Source: EX4484-217-1 sp964496035
GTDB lineage: Archaea; Thermoproteota; Thermoprotei_A; EX4484-217-1
NCBI GenBank assembly: GCA_964496035.1
Contig: CAZBXI010000002.1
Location: 17,858 to 81,857 of the forward strand
Direction: 5' to 3'
Length of the DNA stretch: 64,000 bases
In this document: one piece after another, positions 52,720 to 62,098 of the stretch
Layout of the letters: each line of letters opens with the position of its first letter
How positions within the stretch are numbered: position 1 is the first letter of the stretch
The notes under the pieces: model-generated
Told to the model about the DNA's origin: nothing
Seen by the model: the letters and a program-made list of their open reading frames with translations, nothing else
Databases searched by the model: none
Position numbers and translations under genes: made by a program

Positions 52720-53792
52720 AAAGGCAGTATGGTCATTTTATTTCTAATAAACTTTCCAACAATGTTTATTTTAGCATTGCAGTACGGGCATTTATTATCG
52801 TTAGTGACATGGTATTCTAAAACACGGTATCCAGCTCTAATAATTAACGGTTTCCCGCATTTAGGACAGTATGTTGTTTCATAACGCCAATCACCTATAT
52901 TTCCTACGTAAACATATTCTATGTTGTACTCCTCCTTGGCGATATTGTACGCTGCAATCAGCTTGTTTACATCTGTAGGTGGCTCATAGTATTTCCAAGC
53001 AGGATAATATCTGTTTATGTGCAGTGGAACACTTTCTTCAAGTACGTCTACATGTCTTTTTAAAACCCATCTTAAACATTCATCCCAATCATTAGCCTTG
53101 GTTACCATTAAATAAACTATTTCTACATGTATTCCTAGATCTAAAGCTCTCTTAGCATTTCGAAAAACTATCATAGGATCTAAAGCTCCAATGAATTTAT
53201 TATATGTTTCATAGCATCCCTTAATGTCAAAGTTTAAGCCATCAAGTCCAGCCTCGTAAAGTGCTTCAAGCGCACTAAACGTCATGTAGCCATTACTTAC
53301 AATTGTGTTATACAATCCCTTCTTCTTAGCTAGTTTAAAAACATCAATAAGATATTCGAGCTGTGTAGTAGGCTCATTGAAGCTCGCACATAATCCTTCA
53401 TCACCGTTTTTAAGCGCCATTTTTACAATCTTTTCTGGAGAATACGTTTTACCCCACTTAATGTCAGGTGTTTGGAAGCTTAAATGGTAATTTTGACACC
53501 AGGGACAGTGGAAATTACATCCCCAGTTAGAGAATGTTAAAGCAGTACTGTTAGGCCAGAAGTGAAAGAGAGGTTTGATTTCAATTGGCCTACTTTCAAT
53601 AGCGCTTAGAATACCATATCCAATAACGCGGATTTCACCATCAACGTTTACTCTATTTCCACAATATCCCTTCTCACCCTCTTTAAGCAAACATCTTCTT
53701 TCGCAAACACCGCACATAACGTAGCCACTACCCAGGTCTACAGAGAAGCTACTTACGGGGAAGTCCTTAGCGCTCCTAGGCTTGAGCATCAC
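52716..53792 (-). CDS. amrS: AmmeMemoRadiSam-type radical SAM enzyme (AmrS)
   Basis: A 358-residue radical SAM protein. An N-terminal CGVCERRCLL...GYCGNRV set precedes the core CNFHCPWCQN (C-x3-C-x2-C at about residues 95-102). A C-terminal rubredoxin-like YCPKCGKP...CPYCNA pair follows. This is the architecture of the AmrS enzyme of the AmmeMemoRadiSam system, related to pyruvate formate-lyase activases; its partners AMMECR1 and Memo are not in the window. The start overlaps the upstream gene. Confidence 0.87.
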   Translation of the reverse strand: MMLKPRSAKDFPVSSFSVDLGSGYVMCGVCERRCLLKEGEKGYCGNRVNVDGEIRVIGYGILSAIESRPIEIKPLFHFWPNSTALTFSNWGCNFHCPWCQNYHLSFQTPDIKWGKTYSPEKIVKMALKNGDEGLCASFNEPTTQLEYLIDVFKLAKKKGLYNTIVSNGYMTFSALEALYEAGLDGLNFDIKGCYETYNKFIGALDPMIVFRNAKRALDLGIHVEIVYLMVTKANDWDECLRWVLKRHVDVLEESVPLHINRYYPAWKYYEPPTDVNKLIAAYNIAKEEYNIEYVYVGNIGDWRYETTYCPKCGKPLIIRAGYRVLEYHVTNDNKCPYCNAKINIVGKFIRNKMTILPF

Positions 53793-54151
53793 ATTTTACC
53801 TAAAATCGCTAATGCATCTTCCTCGTATTCTACGCCGTTCTCGCTAATTTCTATAAATTTTAGTGGTTTATCAACTATTTTGAAATACCTAATCTTCTTC
53901 TTTTCCTTCTTAGCTTGCATTATCTCCCTTAAAACTCCATCACTAATTTCCCCGAAAACCCATAATTCATCACATATACTTAAAAGCTTAGAGTTAGCTT
54001 TCCTGACAAGATTCCTATCGACCGTATCTAAAAGAAAGTAGTCGAAACACATGAATGGATTTATAGGTATAGCTCCCTTCTCAAAAACAAACTTTGAAAT
54101 ATGTGCTCTAAGATAAAATCTCTTCTTAGACATAGCCGTAAAAACAAGCAT
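53789..54151 (-). CDS. Nucleoside 2-deoxyribosyltransferase-like (DUF4406-type) protein
   Basis: A 120-residue Rossmann-like protein. The elements AHISKFVFEKGAIPINPF, LLDTVDRN and ICDELWVFGEISDGVLREI are typical of DUF4406/DUF7768-like relatives of nucleoside 2-deoxyribosyltransferases, where a D-E-L-W-V-F strand carries the catalytic region. It overlaps the amrS start by four bases and is likely cotranscribed with it. Enzymatic activity is not shown. Confidence 0.7.
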   Translation of the reverse strand: MLVFTAMSKKRFYLRAHISKFVFEKGAIPINPFMCFDYFLLDTVDRNLVRKANSKLLSICDELWVFGEISDGVLREIMQAKKEKKKIRYFKIVDKPLKFIEISENGVEYEEDALAILGKM

Positions 54152-54225
54152 TACTAAGTTACACCTAAATGAATGTAGAAGTGAGGATATTATAAATAGG
54201 TACCTGGTAAATACAGAGACAAAAA

Positions 54226-55335
54226 CTATCTTTCTCTCTTACCTTCAATGAACTCCTCAAACCATCTTTTTGCCGTTTCATCGTCTGGCGCTTGTATTGG
54301 TGGATGTTTGAAGAAGAACGCTGATGGACTTATTACTACTCCTCCTAATCCTCTGTCTTTAGCTATTTTAGCTGATCTTATGGCATCGATGAGTATTCCT
54401 GAAATCATTGATTTATCATCTACTGTAAGTTTAACCTCTAATGTTACTGGAAAATCCGCAAACGATATCCCTTTAATGTAAATGTAAGCTACTTTAGTGT
54501 TTCCTAGGAATGGTATGTAATCGCTTGGACCTATCCTTACTTTACCTTCTCTCTCCAATTCCTTACCATATGGTAGGATTGATGTTACAGCTTCTGTTTT
54601 GCTTATCCTTTTACTTTTCAATCTCTCTTCAACAGTCATGTTTAAGAAGTCTGTGTTTCCACCAATGTTTAGCTGGTATGTTTCTTCAACCCTTACACCT
54701 CTCATGTATAACAATCTTACCAAGGTTCTATGAAGTATCGTAGCACCTATCTGCCCCTTAACATCATCACCTAGTAAAGGTATCCCTTTCTCCTCAAAGA
54801 GCTTCGGCCAGTAACCATTAGGGTCACTAGCTATAAATACCGGAATAGCGTTGACAAAGGCAACACCAGCTTCTAAAGCTGCTTTAGCATAGAATCTAGT
54901 AGCTTCCTCACTACCAACAGGCAATAAATTAACTAGAACATCGGTTTTGGTTTCCTTAAGCTCATCAACTATGGTATCTAACGTGACATCGTTATCGTCA
55001 TCTATGGGTTTAAACGATTCTTTCATATGCTCAGCTACACCATCAAGAACTTTACCCTTTCTTACAATAACTCCAAGCTTAGGTACATCTGCAAATTTCG
55101 GCGTAATATTAGGATAAGCGAATATAGCTTCACTAAGATCTTTACCAATTTTTTCTATTGAAACATCGAAAGCCGCCGAAAACTCAATATCGCCTATGTG
55201 GTAAGGACCAAGTTTTACATTAGCAACCCCTGGAACATAAGCGTTTACATCAACATCCCTATAGTAGTATACTCCTTGAACTAGCGCTGAAGCTGCATTA
55301 CCTACACCAACTATTGCAACTCTAATTTTGCCCAT
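54226..55335 (-). CDS. ino1: Myo-inositol-1-phosphate synthase
   Basis: A 369-residue NAD-dependent synthase of inositol-1-phosphate from glucose-6-phosphate, needed for archaeal inositol phospholipids and sometimes di-myo-inositol phosphate. It has VAIVGVGNAASALVQG at the NAD loop, DDVKGQIGATILHR and NIGGNTDFLNM with the catalytic lysines (SKRISKTEAV). It is divergent from the PadR gene, with the promoter region between them. Confidence 0.95.
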   Translation of the reverse strand: MGKIRVAIVGVGNAASALVQGVYYYRDVDVNAYVPGVANVKLGPYHIGDIEFSAAFDVSIEKIGKDLSEAIFAYPNITPKFADVPKLGVIVRKGKVLDGVAEHMKESFKPIDDDNDVTLDTIVDELKETKTDVLVNLLPVGSEEATRFYAKAALEAGVAFVNAIPVFIASDPNGYWPKLFEEKGIPLLGDDVKGQIGATILHRTLVRLLYMRGVRVEETYQLNIGGNTDFLNMTVEERLKSKRISKTEAVTSILPYGKELEREGKVRIGPSDYIPFLGNTKVAYIYIKGISFADFPVTLEVKLTVDDKSMISGILIDAIRSAKIAKDRGLGGVVISPSAFFFKHPPIQAPDDETAKRWFEEFIEGKRER

Positions 55336-55464
55336 AATCTCACCTTGGTTTAACTCATATTTATATAGATAAATATGTATGTGTATAAATATACCTCCCG
55401 TGAATATAAATGTTTATATACGTAAGCTATTTTTAGAAAATATTCATGGTAGAGGTTAATAGAT
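55336..55464. promoter_or_regulatory. Divergent promoter region between ino1 and padR-like gene
   Basis: A 129-base spacer rich in TATA-like elements: TTTATATAG near 55360, TATAAATATA near 55385 and TTTATATACG near 55412. The elements can serve promoters in both directions. The PadR protein encoded to the right is a candidate regulator of one or both genes; no clear palindrome was found. Confidence 0.5.
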
Positions 55465-55779
55465 TTGCTCAAAACAAAGGCTCTAAATAGACTTCGTAGG
55501 AAAATAACTATAGAAACACTCTGGCTATACATAATATCTGTTCTAAAAGATAAACCAACATATGCATACGATGTTAAAGTTAAGATAAGAAAGAAATTCG
55601 GATTTAATCCGACAACAATAACCTTATATGTTGTTCTCTATAGGCTTGTAAAAGAGGGTCTCCTAGAAGTTTTTGTTGAGAAAGGTGTTAAGAAATATAA
55701 GGTTACCGAGAAAGGTAAAAATACATATAATAATGCGTTGAAAATGATAGATGAGTTACTAGAGAAGTTAAAATCTTAA
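55465..55779 (+). CDS. PadR-family transcriptional regulator
   Basis: A 104-residue winged-HTH protein. The motif LWLYIISVLKDKPTYAYDVK (helix 1 and 2), then TTITLYVVLYRLVKEGLL (recognition helix and wing) and KYKVTEKGK match PadR proteins, which act as repressors. The TTG start follows GAGGT. It is 26 bases ahead of argF, so it is likely cotranscribed with it, or regulates the divergent ino1. Confidence 0.88.
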   Translation: MLKTKALNRLRRKITIETLWLYIISVLKDKPTYAYDVKVKIRKKFGFNPTTITLYVVLYRLVKEGLLEVFVEKGVKKYKVTEKGKNTYNNALKMIDELLEKLKS

Positions 55780-55805
55780 ACTGTACTTTTCAGGGTGCTA
55801 AAGCA

Positions 55806-56747
55806 TTGAATCTTAAAGGAAGACATTTTCTATGGCTTGGCAATTATACTAGGGAAGAACTCGAATTATTTTTGAAAAAAGCTGCAGAATTTAAAATTAA
55901 GTATTACTCCGGGGAAAGAATAATACCCCTACTTAAAGGTAAAACGTTGGCTATGATATTTCAGAAACCAAGTACTAGAACACGTGTAAGCTTCGATGTA
56001 GCTATGAAGCAACTAGGTGGTTTCACTATTTCTCTTAACTGGTATGAAATGCAGCTTGGGAGAGGAGAGACCATAGCAGATACCGCAAGAACCTTGAGTA
56101 GATATGTTGACGGTATTGTTGCTAGAGTTTATGAACACAAAGATTTAGAGGAAATGGCTAAGCACTCAAAAGTCCCCGTTATTAACGGCTTAAGTAACTC
56201 TTTTCACCCTGTTCAAGCACTGTCTGACATGTTTACTATTCTTGAAAAGAAAGGTAGGTTGAAAGGGTTAAAGCTGGTCTTTGTAGGTGATGGAGGAAAT
56301 AATGTTGCTCAAAGCCTATTATTAGCTTCAACCAAATTCGGCGTACATATAACCATAGCTTCACCTAAGAAGTACAGGCCTGATCCTAAGGTGCTTAAAG
56401 TAGCTTATGAGGAAGCTGAAAAATCCGGTTCAGAAATAGTTTTCGAGGAAGACCCTGAAAAAGCTGTTGAAAAAGCTGATATAGTATATACTGATGTATG
56501 GGTTAGTATGGGCCAGGAGAAGGAAGCTGAAGAAAGAATAAGGGAACTATCAAAGTACCAGGTAAATGTTAAGCTTATCAAGAAAGCGAAACCAGACGTT
56601 ATTTTCATGCACTGCTTACCCGCTCACAGAGGACAGGAGGTAACCGATGAAGTTATTGACGGACCATGGTCTGTCGTATGGGATCAAGCAGAAAACAGGT
56701 TGCACATGCAAAAAGCTATTCTCGCTCTGTTACTCCGAGGCACCTGA
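55806..56747 (+). CDS. argF: Ornithine carbamoyltransferase
   Basis: A 313-residue enzyme that makes citrulline from ornithine and carbamoyl phosphate. The carbamoyl-phosphate loop PSTRTRVSF, SFHPVQALSDM and the ornithine signature MHCLPAHRG are all present; this last sets it apart from aspartate carbamoyltransferase. TTG 55806 follows GGGTG. The 3' end overlaps the convergent membrane gene by 18 bases. Confidence 0.96.
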   Translation: MNLKGRHFLWLGNYTREELELFLKKAAEFKIKYYSGERIIPLLKGKTLAMIFQKPSTRTRVSFDVAMKQLGGFTISLNWYEMQLGRGETIADTARTLSRYVDGIVARVYEHKDLEEMAKHSKVPVINGLSNSFHPVQALSDMFTILEKKGRLKGLKLVFVGDGGNNVAQSLLLASTKFGVHITIASPKKYRPDPKVLKVAYEEAEKSGSEIVFEEDPEKAVEKADIVYTDVWVSMGQEKEAEERIRELSKYQVNVKLIKKAKPDVIFMHCLPAHRGQEVTDEVIDGPWSVVWDQAENRLHMQKAILALLLRGT

Positions 56748-57194
56748 AGCTTTCCCTGAAATCTCAAGTATAAAAGCTAAAAGTGATGGAAAAACTATCA
56801 ATACACCATAAAGGTATAAGAATATACGTATATCTATAGTAGCTATTACATCATAACCCATTATAGTACCGCTATAGTTTAAGATACCACCATTAAGTAA
56901 AGTGTATAATATAAGGAAACATATTATTGCAATAAACATTTTCAACGAAGCACCTAATACTCTCCAAGTTTTATGCTCCTCCAATATCGCTACTAGAATG
57001 TACACGAAAGCTAAGATGATAATTATCTCCTCTATAGAGTATGGATACCTTAAACCTTTAAGGGTAAGTGGAACGTTTGGAATTGCGGTAATGTACTTTG
57101 TAGCTAAAGTATATATTACATACAATGGTATAGCAATAGTAACAAGTACTTCAAGTAAACCTCTCAAAGCACCCTTAAGTATGATTTTGAACAT
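56730..57194 (-). CDS. Four-helix membrane protein
   Basis: A 154-residue membrane protein with helices at about residues 10-28, 55-73, 80-100 and 125-147. No family is recognised. It is 3 bases after the end of the following protein gene (57198-57977) on the same strand, so the two belong together. It overlaps the end of argF. Confidence 0.65.
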   Translation of the reverse strand: MFKIILKGALRGLLEVLVTIAIPLYVIYTLATKYITAIPNVPLTLKGLRYPYSIEEIIIILAFVYILVAILEEHKTWRVLGASLKMFIAIICFLILYTLLNGGILNYSGTIMGYDVIATIDIRIFLYLYGVLIVFPSLLAFILEISGKASGASE

Positions 57195-57197
57195 TAT

Positions 57198-57977
57198 TTA
57201 CACCTTTAACAAACCTTTATTCAAAACTATTTCAATATCTGGTTTTACCTTCAAAAACAGCGTATAAGTTATTCCCTCCTTCAAGTCCGCATCAAGGGCA
57301 ACGAACTCTATTGTTAAAGGCGTTACAAAACATTCTTTCAACACTATCTTCTTAGCGACTTTATAGCTTAGTTTATCCCCCTGAGCAATAAAATGGGCTT
57401 CACCTTCAATGGGTACAGGTAGCGGATTAATTATTGCGAAAACTAATACTACTCTTTCATACTTTGGATCAACATATTCAAATGATGAGGAACTATAAAG
57501 CTGTGCTTTAGGAACTAGTGATTGAGGAGATTTAGTAAGTATTTCAACGCCGAAAATACCATCGTACATGAAGCTTAAGCCGAAATATATTGTAGTGTTT
57601 TCTTTGAGAATACTATTGGCTAAACTAGCCGGGATCGTCATTTGAAGTTTTACTGTTTTAGATGACTTAGCTTCTAAGGTTACTTCTTTAGATTGAAACT
57701 TTAGAGAAGTTTCTGTAGTGTTTATTAGAGATACGACTCTTAGACTCTTAAGTGTTCGGGAACCGTTATATGATACTTTAATAGGTACTTTTAAAACACC
57801 AATGGATCCGTTAAAACTACATGTAACCTCGTTCATGAGAGGTTCCAGCATAACATTCTGCGAAGCAAAATCAGTATACATAAAATAAAGCTCTACTATT
57901 ATGACAAATACAAGTAAAACTGCCAAAGCCGTACCTATAGCTCTAATAGCCTTAGCAGCTCCCTTCAAACATGACAC
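57198..57977 (-). CDS. Secreted or membrane-anchored beta-rich protein
   Basis: A 259-residue protein with one N-terminal hydrophobic helix (ALAVLLVFVIIVELYFMY) and an outer part that looks like two LEA14/Ig-like beta domains (VKLQMTIPASL, PIEGEAHFIAQG). No catalytic motif is seen. It is upstream of the four-helix protein and follows 44 bases after the next small gene; the three seem to be one unit of unknown function. Confidence 0.65.
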   Translation of the reverse strand: MSCLKGAAKAIRAIGTALAVLLVFVIIVELYFMYTDFASQNVMLEPLMNEVTCSFNGSIGVLKVPIKVSYNGSRTLKSLRVVSLINTTETSLKFQSKEVTLEAKSSKTVKLQMTIPASLANSILKENTTIYFGLSFMYDGIFGVEILTKSPQSLVPKAQLYSSSSFEYVDPKYERVVLVFAIINPLPVPIEGEAHFIAQGDKLSYKVAKKIVLKECFVTPLTIEFVALDADLKEGITYTLFLKVKPDIEIVLNKGLLKV

Positions 57978-58021
57978 CTAAAGAGTTAAAAAATATACGT
58001 CAGCCATGGTAGGAGATGCTT

Positions 58022-58309
58022 TTACTCAGATGGTATAGTTTCCGAAGATGCTGTAAGCAACGTTACTGCTCTCATAGTTATTATCGAACCAACCCACCCC
58101 ATTACTCCTAAGAAAGCAACTTTTATTACTATATATGCTCCCCATTCCATAATCCATGCAACCATGCTTTCTACTCCGGTAGCACTAGGTTTTTCAACGC
58201 TTATATACTCGTTGTATGCTAGGAAGAACACTATAAACAATAACACTAAACCCACAGCCAACAATGCTATACCACTATATCTACTGACCTTGGTTGGCAC
58301 ATTAAACAC
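58022..58309 (-). CDS. Small two-helix membrane protein
   Basis: A 95-residue protein. Helix 1 is YSGIALLAVGLVLLFIVFFLA and helix 2 is IVIKVAFLGVMGWVGSIITM; both are predicted to span the membrane, with an acidic tail. No family is recognised. It probably heads the unit with the two membrane or secreted proteins downstream. Confidence 0.65.
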   Translation of the reverse strand: MFNVPTKVSRYSGIALLAVGLVLLFIVFFLAYNEYISVEKPSATGVESMVAWIMEWGAYIVIKVAFLGVMGWVGSIITMRAVTLLTASSETIPSE

Positions 58310-58392
58310 CCGATATTTAATATTCTTTTACAATCTTTTCTATTAAAATATTATAGTTAAACCTATTCTTATTTATCTAATGCTGAAATGTT

Positions 58393-60267
58393 TTATGTTA
58401 TTTCCAGGAAACCTCCCTTCTTTAGTATTTTAAATGCTTCTCGTAATCTATCTTCATTTACCCTACCATACTCCATAGTTAAGTACCTTATTAGCTCCTC
58501 ATATCTTAGCTCTTTATCCCACAACATCATCATAGCAGAGTATAATAATGTGTTTAGTTCTTTACACTCCTCGAAAAGCCTTACCATTCTCTCATAGTAT
58601 CTAATAGGGACTTTTTTCTTTAGCTCTCTTAATGAAATAAGCTCGCGCTTTCTAAGCCGTATGATTCTCTTTCTCCATGGTGTTTTAACGATTCTCCTAT
58701 AGATTCTAGCTTTAGTCATAGTTAGCTCCTTACCTACCCTTTCAGCACGCTTCTTAATGACTTCCTTTCCCTCAGGCCATATCTTTGTGAATTCTGCAAA
58801 TACCTTTAGCATATACTTTTTCAGCTCTTGACACCTAATGCTATAGACCAAGTCATCTTCTGTTGCTTCTTTCATCATTTTATGATAGTACTCAAGAACC
58901 CAATGATATGTAATGTCCAGAATACTGTCATAGAAAGTCCTTGACGCTATAACGTATAGTGTCGACAACGATATTGTTCCTGCTATTTTAAGCATTTCAG
59001 GATTAACCTTGTCGGGAGTATCCATGTCGGTATGATAAAACTTATCAGGCCATTGGTTAATCATCACTGACGATATACCCATAATATTGAAGATGTCATG
59101 ATCGCTTCCTGGAGAAAACTGTTCAAAAGTATACCTTATTATCGGTAATTTACCTGTTCCTCCAAAGGTTTTCAGCTTTCCTACAATCTTCTCTGTTACA
59201 TATTCCACTACAGCATTTAACAGTGAGATACGTGACATTGGTGTTCTAAATACTATAAAAGTTGACCTCGTCTTGTCTTGTGCTTCACCAACCATATCTA
59301 AATTTATGACATAGACTATGTTGTTCACATATTCAGGTTTAAGAGCGAAAAGTGCAAGCGTACCAGTGTATTCAGGAACCCATATGAATTTGAAACCTAA
59401 ATCTGGTTTTTCAAGTTTAGAACCTACTACAGCTTTGAGTGTTCTAGCAGCTTCCATTAGTGTAGCTGTTCCCGAAGCATTATCATTAGCGCTTGGTTTT
59501 GGATGACAGTAGTGAGCTACGAGTCCTACGTGTCTCTCACTTCTTCCTTCATATTCTGCTACAATAACAATGCCTTCATTAACCTTAAACTCTGAGTCAA
59601 TGTAGGCCCTTAAGATAACGTTTTCTCCTTTCTTTAAATATGAGAGAAGTTCTTTAGCCGTTTTCTCCGATATCGATAAAGCAATAGTGTTCATGTATTT
59701 GTTAACTTCGTTTTTCGTTAGAAAAAGACCTTGATAAGGTACAGCTTCAGGTATTTTAGAGTCTTTTCGAAAAACAATAACACCTAAAGCATTTCTTTTA
59801 GCTGCCTCAATAAACGCTCTGTACGCTCTACCATGTGTTAGAACGAATTTCCCGCTAACGTCTATTTTCTCAAAATCCTTGCTAAACCCTGCATTAACGT
59901 AAACGAGGCTGCCTTCAATAAACTTCCCTCTGGTACTAGGGCTATGTGCTACAACCAGTGTAGGGGAGTCTAAAAACCTATGTAGTAGTTTCTCCTTAGG
60001 CTTAACCATATATAGTGATGCATCATAAACATCCCACCCCATATTTACTGTAATACCGAAAAACTTTGATACCCCATCGTAAGGGAATCTTACTTCACTG
60101 ACATTAAATCCCAGCTCATCTAAGTAATTTTTAATGAATTTAGCAGTTTCAACAAGTCCTGTTGAACCTTGAATTCTATGGTGTTTAGAAATTTCGTAGA
60201 GCTTATTTAGGGCATTTATGCCTGAAAACTCCTTGTAGAAAATGTTAGTGATTTCTTCGATGTTCAT
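58393..60267 (-). CDS. M28/DUF4910-like zinc peptidase with PA-like insert
   Basis: A 624-residue soluble protein. Residues about 100-200 look like a protease-associated (PA) domain. The metal-binding region includes HYCHPKPSANDNASGTATL (His255, Asp262), PEYTGT, NLDMVGEA and FYHTDMDTPDKV. This is the M28-type aminopeptidase pattern of DUF4910 proteins. The C-terminal 150 residues are helical and charged, possibly a wHTH-like domain. No signal peptide, so it probably acts on cytosolic peptides. Confidence 0.83.
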   Translation of the reverse strand: MNIEEITNIFYKEFSGINALNKLYEISKHHRIQGSTGLVETAKFIKNYLDELGFNVSEVRFPYDGVSKFFGITVNMGWDVYDASLYMVKPKEKLLHRFLDSPTLVVAHSPSTRGKFIEGSLVYVNAGFSKDFEKIDVSGKFVLTHGRAYRAFIEAAKRNALGVIVFRKDSKIPEAVPYQGLFLTKNEVNKYMNTIALSISEKTAKELLSYLKKGENVILRAYIDSEFKVNEGIVIVAEYEGRSERHVGLVAHYCHPKPSANDNASGTATLMEAARTLKAVVGSKLEKPDLGFKFIWVPEYTGTLALFALKPEYVNNIVYVINLDMVGEAQDKTRSTFIVFRTPMSRISLLNAVVEYVTEKIVGKLKTFGGTGKLPIIRYTFEQFSPGSDHDIFNIMGISSVMINQWPDKFYHTDMDTPDKVNPEMLKIAGTISLSTLYVIASRTFYDSILDITYHWVLEYYHKMMKEATEDDLVYSIRCQELKKYMLKVFAEFTKIWPEGKEVIKKRAERVGKELTMTKARIYRRIVKTPWRKRIIRLRKRELISLRELKKKVPIRYYERMVRLFEECKELNTLLYSAMMMLWDKELRYEELIRYLTMEYGRVNEDRLREAFKILKKGGFLEIT

Positions 60268-60314
60268 ATTATCACAATACTATAGTAGTTTATTACCTAC
60301 TATTTAGCTTATTT

Positions 60315-61919
60315 CTAGATATGAACCTCCCCGATCACAATAACCTTATAGACTTCAACGTTAAAGCACGCCCTTACAGTATGGTACTCATTGATGGTAA
60401 TAATATTTCTTGCATGTAACTCCTCAATAGCTTTAAAATACGACCCCGATGGCTGAACAATTAAAGCTAAAGGAGTAATGTTTTTGTTTTCCAAAAGAAA
60501 TCTTTCCATATCATATTTGGAAATCTCATGTTTAAATGGCATTAATGGAGGATACACATTCATACCTTCTAGTAGGGCTAGCTCATAGAGTAATAATGTT
60601 CCTTGGCTTTTAAGGGAGTATTCAACGAAAATAGGGATTTCTTTACCATACTTAGTTTTTAAATAGTTTAACGTTTGAATAAATATTTCATTTGTACATT
60701 TTTCCTTACGTACAAACCCATAAACGAATAGTAGATTGGTGAAAGGCCATATAACTATAATTAGTATCAGACCTACGAATGCAAGTATGCGCTTTATCCT
60801 GCCTATTTTCTTTAAGCCATGTGATGTTGTAGCTAGGGCCTCGGCAATTAACATTGAAGTTAATGGTAAGAGTTGCTGTAAGTAATGGGGACCCCATGCA
60901 AACCCAAATATGTTTAATGTCATAATTCCCTTCGTTCCTATGGAAATTATAATAAGCGATAGTATAATGTACATTACAATAAATTTAGCTAAATAGCTTT
61001 TCCTAACACTATAGGCAACTATTGTAAAGAACAGTATCAAGTATATGTAAAACAGTGGTGTTTTTATAAGTTGCTGAATGGGTAGAATAGGTATTCCTGA
61101 AACTAACATGGTTACATACTCTAAGAAGACAAAAACCATCCTTTTAATAAACTCGTAAAGCGTAAGACCGCCGTGGAGACCTGTCCATGAAGCTCTGAAT
61201 ACTGCTTTTATGGAACCTAAGGGGTTAATTATATTAAATAGAATCATGTTTAGATAGCCAATACAGAAACCCAATAAACAATACTTAGTGTTCTTAATAA
61301 TTTTTATTAGAAGCGATTTCCCATATATTATGGTCCAAGAAGTTAAAAACGCTATGTATGATGCTATAGTTGATGGATGTGCTTGAATAGCGAACCCGGA
61401 TGTTAAGCCAAAAACGAACATGTTTCTCCTAACTTTCTGATCGTCTATTTGTGATTTGAGCAAGTACACTAGAGAAAGCGTTAGGAAGAAAGGTGCTAAA
61501 CTAGCAGACCAAGCTACATGACTTGATATTAGAATGTGTGCTGAGGACAAAGCTAATACTATTGAAGCTAATAATGCCTTTAACGGATTTCTCATTATTT
61601 TCAAACCTAAAATGTAAAGTAATGGAATGGTTAAAGACGAGAACAGTGCAACAGTAAGTCTTGAGAAAGCTATGCTCGGTTTTATGAGGTACACTAACGC
61701 TATTATATAGTTGTACAATGCCCCTATGAACTCAGCATTATTAGTTAATGGAACAAACCCGTATCTTATGATAGCTAATGCCCTAATGTTTTCTGCAAGT
61801 TCATCAGTTCTAAACACAGGATATAGGAGAAGCAAAGGTAACCTCAAAAGCGTAGATGAAATGAAAAGTATTAAAACTACAACGCCTTTTCTGTTAAGAA
61901 TTTTATGTGATGCACTCAT
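60315..61919 (-). CDS. GT-C fold glycosyltransferase (PMT/ArnT-like)
   Basis: A 534-residue polytopic protein with about eleven helices. The first outer loop has RTDELAEN, with the acidic residue typical of the GT39/ArnT-like catalytic loop (D-E after a hydrophobic helix). These enzymes move sugars from lipid-linked donors to lipid or protein acceptors on the outer face. It might glycosylate S-layer or archaellin proteins. The gene stands alone, 36 bases from the next. Confidence 0.78.
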   Translation of the reverse strand: MSASHKILNRKGVVVLILFISSTLLRLPLLLLYPVFRTDELAENIRALAIIRYGFVPLTNNAEFIGALYNYIIALVYLIKPSIAFSRLTVALFSSLTIPLLYILGLKIMRNPLKALLASIVLALSSAHILISSHVAWSASLAPFFLTLSLVYLLKSQIDDQKVRRNMFVFGLTSGFAIQAHPSTIASYIAFLTSWTIIYGKSLLIKIIKNTKYCLLGFCIGYLNMILFNIINPLGSIKAVFRASWTGLHGGLTLYEFIKRMVFVFLEYVTMLVSGIPILPIQQLIKTPLFYIYLILFFTIVAYSVRKSYLAKFIVMYIILSLIIISIGTKGIMTLNIFGFAWGPHYLQQLLPLTSMLIAEALATTSHGLKKIGRIKRILAFVGLILIIVIWPFTNLLFVYGFVRKEKCTNEIFIQTLNYLKTKYGKEIPIFVEYSLKSQGTLLLYELALLEGMNVYPPLMPFKHEISKYDMERFLLENKNITPLALIVQPSGSYFKAIEELHARNIITINEYHTVRACFNVEVYKVIVIGEVHI

Positions 61920-61954
61920 TAAGCATCAGTACTATATTTTAGTTTTAGATGCTT

Positions 61955-62098
61955 TTATTTCTCCTTCTTCGCAATTTTATTTTCCACTTTATCATAAGCG
62001 ATAATACTAGCCTTAATCAGTAAGCATAATGGACATGGATTACTTTTAAATTCTTCCTTTAGCTTACTCATCATTAACCTGTATTTGCTCTTACCCAT
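61955..62098 (-). CDS. 47-residue protein with CPLC motif
   Basis: A short protein starting MGKSKYRLMMSK, with NPCPLCLLIKAS and a charged tail. ATG 62098 lies in ATGGGTAA, overlapping the stop of the preceding gene by 8 bases, which supports translational coupling. A longer in-frame form (from 62140) would overlap more. CPLC could bind a metal or be a redox pair. I do not recognise a family. Confidence 0.5.
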   Translation of the reverse strand: MGKSKYRLMMSKLKEEFKSNPCPLCLLIKASIIAYDKVENKIAKKEK

